Below the pieces are notes generated by a model. That model saw only the letters and a list, made by a program, of their open reading frames with translations. It searched no databases and had not been told where the DNA came from. Source: Planctomycetota bacterium (GTDB lineage: Bacteria > Planctomycetota > Brocadiia > JAJRTI01). Taken from it: a DNA stretch of 5,608 nucleotides. A program made the position numbers and the translations under genes. How positions within the stretch are numbered: the stretch's first letter is position 1; every line of letters begins with the position of its first letter. Location of the stretch: the NCBI GenBank assembly GCA_024278415.1, contig JAJRTI010000398.1, forward strand, positions 1 to 5,608, given 5' to 3'. Below are positions 1-5,280 of the stretch, in pieces.

Positions 1-646
1 AGTAGGCCCGTGAGGGCCTTCCGCCCGGGTTGCGATTTGCCATCGGAGCAGAGGGCGCCCTTACGGTCGCCACTACGAGCGGGTCGCGCTTGTAGTAGGC
101 CCGTGAGGGCCTTCCGCCCGGGTTGCCATTCCCCATCGGAGCAGAGGGCGCCCTTACGGTCGCCACCACGAGCGGGTCGCGCTTGTAGTAGGCCCGTGAG
201 GGCCTTCCGCCCGAGTTGCGATTTGCCATCGGAGCAGAGGGCGCCCTTACGGTCGCCACTACGAGCGGGTCGCGCTTGTAGTAGGCCCGTGAGGGCCTTC
301 CGCCCGGGTTGCCATTCCCCATTGGAGCAGAGGGCGCCCTTACGGTCGCCACTACGAGCGGGTCGCGCTTGTAGTAGGCCCGTGAGGGCCTTCCGCCCGG
401 GTTGCGATTCGCCATCGGAGCAGAGGGCGCCCTTACGGTCGCCACTACGAGCGGGTCGCGCTTGTAGTAGGCCCGTGAGGGCCTTCCGCCCGGGTTGCGA
501 TTTGCCATCGGAGCAGAGGGCGCCCTTACGGTCGCCACTACGAGCGGGTCGCGCTTGTAGTAGGCCCGTGAGGGCCTTCCGCCCGGGTTGCCATTCGCCA
601 TCGGAGCAGAGGGCGCCCTTACGGTCGCCACTACGAGCGGGTCGCG
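1..646. repeat. Tandem array of ~7 copies of a 93-bp hairpin-forming repeat
   Basis: Copies begin at 1, 94, 187, 280, 373, 466 and 559; the last one diverges after GTCGCG at 646, so about 6.95 copies are present. The array may extend left of the window. Copies are nearly identical. Differences cluster at unit positions 34-40, for example gcgatttgc versus gccattccc or gcgattcgc, with single changes at unit positions 28, 44 and 74. Each unit is an imperfect inverted repeat. In copy 2 the left arm is about 92-110 and the right arm about 150-169: GTAGT pairs with AC(T/C)AC, GGC with GCC, and CCGTGAGGGC with GCCCTTACGG (one G-T pair), giving about 18 bp with 1- and 2-nt bulges around a 39-nt apex that holds the variable bases. 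There are no unique spacers, so it is not a CRISPR array. The unit is 31 codons long, which keeps one plus frame open, but that frame looks non-coding. The function is unknown; a REP-like or structured-RNA repeat is possible. Confidence 0.95.
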
Positions 647-654
647 TCGCGTTC

Positions 655-688
655 GATACTTCAGCCGTGACACGACACTGGAAGTATC
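655..688 (-). terminator. Small hairpin downstream of the oxidoreductase gene; possible terminator
   Basis: GATACTTC at 655-662 is the reverse complement of GAAGTATC at 681-688. Two more pairs (AG 663-664 with CT 678-679) can form past a bulged G. The hairpin lies about 32 bp beyond the stop codon of the minus-strand oxidoreductase, where a terminator is expected. No T-run follows it on the minus strand, the stem is AT-rich, and the loop is 13 nt, so a canonical intrinsic terminator is doubtful. It also marks the boundary between the repeat array and the operon. The remaining bases, 689-720, show nothing recognisable. Confidence 0.25.
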
Positions 689-720
689 TGCCCCTGAGAT
701 GTTCAGGCCAGCAGCCCGTC

Positions 721-1770
721 CTACCCGATCTTCACCTCCAACTCGCGGTCGGGCCCATCGATGGGCAGGTCCACCCACCGGCCGTGCAGTCGGTCAGAAA
801 CGTGGAACCCCACGATGATCTCGAGCGCGGCGCGTCCGTCTTCGCCTGTGGAGGTCGGTGTCGCGTCGCCGTCCAAGCAGCGCACAATCTCGTCCACCGC
901 GAGCCACACGGATGACGGGGAGTCGGCAGGTGCGGTGATGACGCGGGGCTCTCCTTCAACGGGCTCGACCACCGCATGCTTGCCGTGCATCGCGACCTGC
1001 CCCTGCGTCCCCACAATGCGGATGGTCCACGGCATCGGCAAGTCGTCGGGCGCGTGCACGAACATCTTCACGTCGTTCGTCATCTTCACGACGCCCCATC
1101 CGCCGGGATCATGGTACTGCGCTCCGCGGCAGTCCTGCCGCCCCGTCGCGTCGAGTTCTCCACTCACAGCCAACGCGTCGAGGCCGGTGAGATGCCGCAC
1201 CGCGTCGAACACGTGAGTGCCGACGTTGCCCAGGCGGCCCGTGGTCCAATGCGCAGTCACGTGCAGAACCTCGCCGATCTCGCCATCCGCGATCGCCTGT
1301 TTAGCGATCTGGTACACCGGCGCCCATCGCCGGTTGTGGTTGATCACGAGCCGCGCGCCGCGCTCCTTGCACACGTCGATGAACCGGTCCGCGTCGGACA
1401 GCTTCGTCGTGATCGGCTTCTCGCAGAAGATGCACTTCACCCCCGCGTCCGCGCACGCGATCCCGATCTCCGCGTGGTACGGGCTGTTGGTCGCGATGCT
1501 CACGATGTCGAGCTGCTCTTTGGCGAGCATCTCGCGCCAATCCGCGTAAATCTTCGACACCCCCTCGCGCTCAGTGAACCGCCGGCGCCTGCCTTCGTCC
1601 CGGCTCGATCCCGCGGCCAACTCCACCCGCGGGTGCTGGTTCAGAGCCACCGCGTGCGTGCCGTCGAGATTCGCCACCTGTTGCCCCAGCGCGTCGCCGG
1701 ACACTTGGTCGCCCGCTCCGACGAAACCCAGGCCGATGACCGCCGCACGGTACCTTCGATCGCTGCTCAC
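721..1770 (-). CDS. Gfo/Idh/MocA-family NAD(P)-dependent oxidoreductase
   Basis: The protein is 349 aa, a normal length for this family of cytosolic sugar, inositol and related dehydrogenases. The N-terminal Rossmann fold is seen at residues 8-20 with the glycine motif GLGFVG (G13, G15, G18). The family signature EKP lies at 117-119 (CEKPITTKLSDADRF), with K118 the expected catalytic lysine. NHNRRW (144-149) and GTHVFDAVRHL (184-194, H186 and D189) match the conserved substrate-side positions of the C-terminal domain. An extra stretch at about 21-37 separates the glycine motif from the usual next helix, and strand 2 ends in GSSRDE rather than a lone acidic residue, which may favour NADP (inference). 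The start is GTG, chosen because GGAGG sits 5 nt upstream and the Rossmann strand follows at once. It is the second gene of a pair, 15 bp after the M24 peptidase gene. The substrate cannot be told from sequence alone. Confidence 0.93.
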   Translation of the reverse strand: MSSDRRYRAAVIGLGFVGAGDQVSGDALGQQVANLDGTHAVALNQHPRVELAAGSSRDEGRRRRFTEREGVSKIYADWREMLAKEQLDIVSIATNSPYHAEIGIACADAGVKCIFCEKPITTKLSDADRFIDVCKERGARLVINHNRRWAPVYQIAKQAIADGEIGEVLHVTAHWTTGRLGNVGTHVFDAVRHLTGLDALAVSGELDATGRQDCRGAQYHDPGGWGVVKMTNDVKMFVHAPDDLPMPWTIRIVGTQGQVAMHGKHAVVEPVEGEPRVITAPADSPSSVWLAVDEIVRCLDGDATPTSTGEDGRAALEIIVGFHVSDRLHGRWVDLPIDGPDRELEVKIG

Positions 1771-1775
1771 GTGTT

Positions 1776-1780
1776 CCTCC
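1776..1780 (-). promoter_or_regulatory. Shine-Dalgarno site fixing a GTG start
   Basis: Read on the minus strand, GGAGGAACAC precedes GTG at 1770-1768. The 5-nt spacing makes this non-ATG codon the start of the oxidoreductase gene. The site fills the short gap after the TGA (1788-1786) of the upstream peptidase gene, which supports co-transcription of the two. Confidence 0.75.
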
Positions 1781-1785
1781 GATGC

Positions 1786-2904
1786 TCAGCCTAACGACAG
1801 CGGGAAGCTCGTGAGCTTCTCCACGCCGCTATCAGTGACAAGAAACGTCTCCTCCAAGCGCACGCCCGCACGGAGCGCGTCGCCGTACACGCCAGGCTCG
1901 CAAGTGAAGACCTGGCCCGCCTCAAACGTGTCCTCCGCGTGCGGCCACAAGCGCGGCCATTCGTGCGCGCGCAGGCCGATCCCGTGGCCCGCGTGATGGG
2001 GCATGGCGTTCACCTCAAACGGCAGGCCCGCCAACGACTCCGCGATCTCCTTGAACACATCGGCCGTGCGCTGGCCGGGCTTCGCCGTCTCCTCGACCCT
2101 CGCGAGGGTCTCGGCGACGCGGTCGTGCGCCGCGGCTTGTTCGGCGGTCGGCTCGCCCACGGCAAACGTGCGCGCCATGTCCGACCAGTAGCCTCTGACC
2201 GTCGGAAACGAGTCCACAATGTACAGCTCGCCTGCCTCGATCTCCCGATCCCGAGCGGGCCCGCCGGCTTGGCCGGCCTGGAAGTCGCCGCCGAACTCGA
2301 CCACGCAGCCCGCCGCGCAGCAAATCGCCGCGTGCGCGATCTCGAACACCTCGATTTCGTTCATGCCCGGCCGGAGCGCGTCGCGCACGGCTGCGTACCC
2401 GGCCTCGTTCGCGGCGATAGCTGCGCGGAGCAATACGATCTCATCTTCGTCCTTGAACTGCTGCATCGCCCACAGCGCCGAATCGATGCTCACCACCTCC
2501 AACCCGAGCGCGTCCATTGTGGCCGCGACCGCGTGCGACGCGTGCTCGAGCGACATGCCGACCTTGCCGCTCAGTTCACCAACCGCATTGCGCACCACAC
2601 GCGCCATGCGCGTGCGAGCGTCGCGCAGGCTCGAGCACATGTCCTGCGCCTGGTAGTGAGTCGCCCGGCCCACCAACGGCTCTGGCATGCCCTCGTTGCA
2701 CACCACGAGCGGCTCGCCGTCAACCGGCACAACCAGCAGACACGGCCACGTCTTCAGCCACGCGCCTGTGAAGTAGTAGACGTCGCGGTGGTCCTCGATG
2801 ACCGCTGCCCCACACCCGTTCTGAGCGAGTGCCACGCGCAGCCGTTCGACGCGTCGGGCGCAGCCTGCCGCGGTCAGGGCGCAAGTTCCAGGTTGGTGGG
2901 CCAT
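1786..2904 (-). CDS. M24-family metallopeptidase (Xaa-Pro aminopeptidase/creatinase-like)
   Basis: The protein is 372 aa, typical of prolidase and aminopeptidase P-like M24B proteins with a creatinase N-terminal domain (about residues 15-145, with DVYYFTG at 41-47) and a pita-bread catalytic domain (about 155-372). All five expected metal ligands are visible: D231 (YIVDSFPT), D242 (WSDMARTF), H307 (HHAGHGIGL), E336 (FTCEPGVY) and E351 (RLEETFLV). H314 fits the second conserved histidine. Complete ligands favour a true dinuclear metallopeptidase over creatinase, which uses the fold without metal. It probably removes N-terminal residues before proline or cleaves a dipeptide; the substrate is not resolved. 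No signal peptide or membrane segment is seen, so it should be cytosolic. The ATG start has a weak purine-rich site (GAGAAAG) a few bases upstream. It is the first gene of the minus-strand pair, followed by the Gfo/Idh/MocA oxidoreductase. Confidence 0.93.
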   Translation of the reverse strand: MAHQPGTCALTAAGCARRVERLRVALAQNGCGAAVIEDHRDVYYFTGAWLKTWPCLLVVPVDGEPLVVCNEGMPEPLVGRATHYQAQDMCSSLRDARTRMARVVRNAVGELSGKVGMSLEHASHAVAATMDALGLEVVSIDSALWAMQQFKDEDEIVLLRAAIAANEAGYAAVRDALRPGMNEIEVFEIAHAAICCAAGCVVEFGGDFQAGQAGGPARDREIEAGELYIVDSFPTVRGYWSDMARTFAVGEPTAEQAAAHDRVAETLARVEETAKPGQRTADVFKEIAESLAGLPFEVNAMPHHAGHGIGLRAHEWPRLWPHAEDTFEAGQVFTCEPGVYGDALRAGVRLEETFLVTDSGVEKLTSFPLSLG

Positions 2905-2927
2905 ATGACTTTCTCAGTGAACACGAA

Positions 2928-2955
2928 CATTAACCGCGGCCTTGGGCCGCAACAA
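2928..2955 (-). promoter_or_regulatory. Weak candidate promoter with internal palindrome, upstream of the M24 gene
   Basis: On the minus strand, TTGTTG (2955-2950) and TTAATG (2933-2928) are 16 nt apart and lie 24 nt from the M24 start. The spacer holds a perfect palindrome, GCGGCC-TTG-GGCCGC on the plus strand (2936-2950). An inverted repeat in this position could be a repressor operator. Both hexamers match the sigma70 consensus poorly, so this is tentative. Confidence 0.2.
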
Positions 2956-3002
2956 CATCTCTGAGGATCCCTGTCGACCCACCAAGCCGTTCTGACGTGG
3001 TG

Positions 3003-3107
3003 GTGCTGGGCGTAGCCGTCGTGCGTGTTTAGTGCGCGCATGACGCGTAGCCGCATGCGTCAGCATGCGGCTACGGTGCACGCTAAACACGTACAGCCGT
3101 CCAGCAC
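3003..3107. repeat. Long imperfect palindromic element (~105 bp) between divergent genes
   Basis: Three nested pairs of arms are visible. GTGCTGG (3003-3009) pairs with CCAGCAC (3101-3107). CGTGTTTAG (3024-3032) pairs with CTAAACACG (3083-3091). The innermost is perfect: CGTAGCCGCATGC (3046-3058) with GCATGCGGCTACG (3063-3075), 13 bp closed by the 4-nt loop GTCA. The arms differ slightly in length between the matched blocks. CGTAGCCG also appears a second time at 3011-3018. Because the flanking genes diverge, this is not placed to terminate either one. It looks like a REP-type or MITE-like element, or a large cruciform-forming regulatory site. The rest of the 2905-3186 gap holds only the two candidate promoters. 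Confidence 0.85.
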
Positions 3108-3147
3108 AAGTGGCCGCGGGCGTGGGATTATACCCCCCGCGCGCTCG

Positions 3148-3177
3148 TTGTCAAAGAATCGGCTGTTCTGGTAACAT
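3148..3177 (+). promoter_or_regulatory. Candidate sigma70-type promoter for the glycosyltransferase gene
   Basis: TTGTCA (3148-3153, five of six matches to the -35 consensus) and TAACAT (3172-3177, four of six to the -10) are 18 nt apart. The predicted transcription start falls around 3184-3187, at or almost at the ATG, and no Shine-Dalgarno sequence precedes that ATG. A leaderless mRNA is therefore possible. Confidence 0.35.
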
Positions 3178-3186
3178 GCGCGGCCT

Positions 3187-4305
3187 ATGTCTTTGCCTGG
3201 CCAACAACTCAAGATTGCCGCGGTGGAGCCGTTCTACGGCGGCTCGCACAAGGCTTTCCTCGACGGATACCAGCGGTATAGCCGGCACCAGGTGGACGTG
3301 TTCGGTTTGCCCGCGCGCAAATGGAAGTGGCGCATGCGTGGCGCCGCGCTGCACTTTGCGGAGATTCTGAAGGACACCATCGCGGAGTATGACCTGCTGT
3401 TCGCCTCGGACTTCCTGAGCCTCGCGGACCTGGTTGCGCTCATGCCGACCCTGTTGGCTCGCATTCCCAAGGTCGTGTACTTCCACGAGAACCAGCTCAC
3501 CTATCCTTACCAGCACGAGTCCGAGCGCGATTACCAGTTCGCTTTCACGAATATCACGACGTGCCTGGTCGCGGACCGCGTGCTGTTCAACTCCGAGTTC
3601 CACCGCGGCGAGTTCCTCGGAGCCCTAGTGCCCTTCTTGAAGAAGATGCCCGACTTCCGGCCCCAGGGAGTCGTGGACGCGATCGCCGCGAAGTCGTCCG
3701 TGCTCTACTTTGGACTGGACTTGGCTCGCTTGGTTGAGGGTGAGGAGCCTGAGCGGACCGGCCCGCCCATCGTCTTGTGGAACCACCGCTGGGAATATGA
3801 CAAGAACCCAGAGGAGTTCTTTCACGTGATCATGGGGCTCGCGGACGAAGGCGCGGACTTCCGCGTGGCGATCGTAGGCGAGCACTATCGACAGTATCCC
3901 GAAGTGTTCGACCAAGCCCGTGATGCCCTCGGCGACCGCGTCGTGCAGTTCGGCTATCTCGACAGCAAAGCCGCGTACTGCGACTTGCTGCGCCGATGCG
4001 ACATCAGCGTCTCTACTGCGATCCACGAGTTCTTCGGCGTGTCCGTGCTCGAAGCCATCGCGGCCAAGTGCTACCCGCTGCTCGCGAATCGGCTCACCTA
4101 TCCCGAATTGCTGCCCTCGCAGCACCACGGCCGCCACTGGTTCAACACGCCCAACCAACTCCGCCGAAAGCTGCTTGACGCCATCCACCGGCCCGACGCT
4201 ATCCGCAACACGGACCTGAGCCACGTGGCCCAGCGGTTCAGTTGGGACGCGCTGATCGAGCAATACGACGACGTGATGGCGGCGGCGGCATCGCAAGGAG
4301 CATGA
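3187..4305 (+). CDS. DUF3524 glycosyltransferase, tRNA-queuosine alpha-mannosyltransferase-like
   Basis: The protein is 372 aa. The N-terminal half carries DUF3524 hallmarks: EPFYGGSHKAF (14-24), LPARKWKWRMRGAA (41-54) and YFHENQLTYPY (98-108). The C-terminal half is a GT4-type domain with WNHRWEYDKNPEEFF (198-212) and an EX7E motif, E281 and E289 in HEFFGVSVLEA. The family includes animal GTDC1/QTMAN, which transfers mannose from GDP-mannose to queuosine in tRNA-Asp; the bacterial members are less well characterised. Cytosolic tRNA modification is the best guess, but another acceptor (lipid, polysaccharide, natural product) cannot be excluded, and no queuosine synthesis gene is in view. ATG 3187 is the first start after the in-frame TAA at 3172-3174 and has no clear ribosome site. 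The TGA overlaps an ATG (ATGA at 4302-4305), next to the start of the following hydrolase gene, which suggests translational coupling. Confidence 0.9.
   Translation: MSLPGQQLKIAAVEPFYGGSHKAFLDGYQRYSRHQVDVFGLPARKWKWRMRGAALHFAEILKDTIAEYDLLFASDFLSLADLVALMPTLLARIPKVVYFHENQLTYPYQHESERDYQFAFTNITTCLVADRVLFNSEFHRGEFLGALVPFLKKMPDFRPQGVVDAIAAKSSVLYFGLDLARLVEGEEPERTGPPIVLWNHRWEYDKNPEEFFHVIMGLADEGADFRVAIVGEHYRQYPEVFDQARDALGDRVVQFGYLDSKAAYCDLLRRCDISVSTAIHEFFGVSVLEAIAAKCYPLLANRLTYPELLPSQHHGRHWFNTPNQLRRKLLDAIHRPDAIRNTDLSHVAQRFSWDALIEQYDDVMAAAASQGA
4295..4300 (+). promoter_or_regulatory. Shine-Dalgarno site inside the glycosyltransferase 3' end, choosing ATG 4308
   Basis: AAGGAG ends 7 nt before ATG 4308 but only 1 nt before the in-frame ATG at 4302. 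Spacing therefore favours 4308 as the start of the hydrolase gene. The site lies in the last codons of the glycosyltransferase gene, so translation of the two is likely coupled. Confidence 0.7.
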
Positions 4306-4307
4306 CC

Positions 4308-5141
4308 ATGCGACAAGTCAGTGAACACGTCTGGGCCGAGGTCGACTACGATGGCGCCAACGTGGGCTGCGTGGTCGGCGAACGCGGGGTGGTGATGGTC
4401 GAGGCGCCCATGTGCCCTTCGGACGCGCGGGACTGGCTCGCGCGCGTGCGCGGTGTCACCGATCGGCCGATCCGCTTCATCGTCACCACCGACCATCACT
4501 TCGACCACGCGGTGTGCAGTTCGATCCTCTGCCCCGACCTCATCATGCACGAAGAGGCCGCGGCCGCGTTCGAACACGAGGTCAAGGGCTACGTCGAGGA
4601 CCTTTTCCTGACGTATTACGCGGCCCGTTTCGAGGAGGTGCGCGGCGATATCGCGCGCCTCGAAATCGTCAGCCCCCTCATCGTCTTCAGCCACCTCATG
4701 GTCATCGATCTCGGCGACGTGCGGATCGAGCTGACCCACGTGGGCGGGCACGCAAAGGGCACGTCGCTCGTGTACGTGGTCGAGGACGGAGTGCTGTTCG
4801 CCGGCGACAACGTGACCCACGGCCGGCACGCGTACATGGGCGAGATGTCGCTCGATGCTTGGCTGGAGGCCCTGCACACCGCGGCCGGCCTGGAGCCCAA
4901 GCTCGTTGTGCCTGGACACGGCGACGTCGGCGACGCGGACACGATCCACACCATGACGCGTTTCTTCACGCGCATGAAGAAACACGTCGAGCGCGGCATC
5001 GAACTCGGCCTCACGGAGGACCAAGTCGCCGCGGACCACGCGGACCTCGTGGCCTTTTTCCCCATCCCTCCCGGACGAGAGGCGATGACTCCCGAATGGG
5101 TGGAGGAAGGGCTGCGACGGAGCTACCGGGAGCTGGCGTGA
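4308..5141 (+). CDS. Metallo-beta-lactamase-fold hydrolase with variant metal motif
   Basis: The protein is 277 aa from ATG 4308 (279 aa if from 4302), a usual size for a single MBL domain. Fold landmarks appear in order: the beta-rich start GANVGCVVGERGVVMVEAP (16-34), the metal motif TTDHHFDH (60-67), HVGGHAKGTS (144-153, H148), LFAGDNV (163-169, D167) and VVPGHGD (200-206, H204). The classic HxHxDH motif reads D62-H-H64-F-D66-H67, so the first zinc ligand histidine is aspartate; the other ligands are present. The insertion at about 85-130 is helical and charged. There is no signal peptide, so it is probably cytosolic, hydrolysing an ester, thioester, lactone or phosphodiester. The substrate is not identifiable. 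It follows the glycosyltransferase gene with only two bases between stop and start and is almost surely in the same transcript. Whether it acts on the same pathway is unknown. Confidence 0.88.
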   Translation: MRQVSEHVWAEVDYDGANVGCVVGERGVVMVEAPMCPSDARDWLARVRGVTDRPIRFIVTTDHHFDHAVCSSILCPDLIMHEEAAAAFEHEVKGYVEDLFLTYYAARFEEVRGDIARLEIVSPLIVFSHLMVIDLGDVRIELTHVGGHAKGTSLVYVVEDGVLFAGDNVTHGRHAYMGEMSLDAWLEALHTAAGLEPKLVVPGHGDVGDADTIHTMTRFFTRMKKHVERGIELGLTEDQVAADHADLVAFFPIPPGREAMTPEWVEEGLRRSYRELA

Positions 5142-5230
5142 TGCTCCTCTGTTAGTGCCGCCACCACCAGGCTCCGGGACGCCCGCAAGAAGGCTTTAAC
5201 TCCGATAGATCAGACGGATCCGCCAGACCT

Positions 5231-5253
5231 CGCATGCTGGCGCATGCGGCTAC
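5231..5253. repeat. Degenerate second copy of the palindrome core
   Basis: CGCATGC, four bases (TGGC), then GCATGCGGCTAC. The core at 3052-3074 reads CGCATGC, GTCA, GCATGCGGCTAC (counting from C at 3052). Nineteen of 23 positions agree and only the loop differs. Here the left arm is not extended, so just GCATGC pairs with GCATGC. It lies in the 5142-5280 gap, 27 bp upstream of the GH130 gene. Nothing else clear is seen in that gap; no intrinsic terminator follows the hydrolase gene. Confidence 0.7.
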
Positions 5254-5268
5254 CGCCCCTCTTAACCC

Positions 5269-5273
5269 AGGAG
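5269..5273 (+). promoter_or_regulatory. Shine-Dalgarno site of the GH130 gene
   Basis: AGGAG lies 7 nt before ATG 5281, an ideal spacing that supports this start. Confidence 0.75.
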
Positions 5274-5280
5274 CCCCACC

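Noticed and set aside
1..646. CRISPR array or integron attC array
   Set aside because: There are no unique spacers between repeats, and no attC core (GTTRRRY) or cassette genes; the units are directly abutting near-identical copies.
10..915. A 301-codon plus-strand frame spanning the repeat array
   Set aside because: It stays open only because the 93-bp unit is a multiple of three. The product is an Arg/Pro-rich 31-residue repeat, almost all differences between copies change the amino acid (D/H, L/S, G/S, L/P), there is no ribosome site, and it runs antisense into the oxidoreductase gene.
976..1794. 272-codon plus-strand frame
   Set aside because: It is antisense to the oxidoreductase gene, which carries clear family motifs; the product is Arg/His-rich without recognisable domains.
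1939..2964. 341-codon plus-strand frame
   Set aside because: It is antisense to the M24 gene, which shows all five metal ligands; a typical shadow frame of high-GC DNA.
2874..3056. 60-codon minus-strand small gene in the divergent region
   Set aside because: It overlaps the start of the M24 gene in another frame and is built partly from the palindrome; no ribosome site or domain.
3046..3075. Intrinsic terminator at the perfect 13-bp hairpin
   Set aside because: Both neighbouring genes transcribe away from it and there is no T-run on either side; a repeat element explains it better.
4098..5039. 313-codon minus-strand frame
   Set aside because: It is antisense to the end of the glycosyltransferase and most of the MBL gene; no recognisable domain.
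4412..5155. 247-codon plus-strand frame inside the MBL gene
   Set aside because: It is a shifted frame of the MBL gene giving an Arg-rich product.
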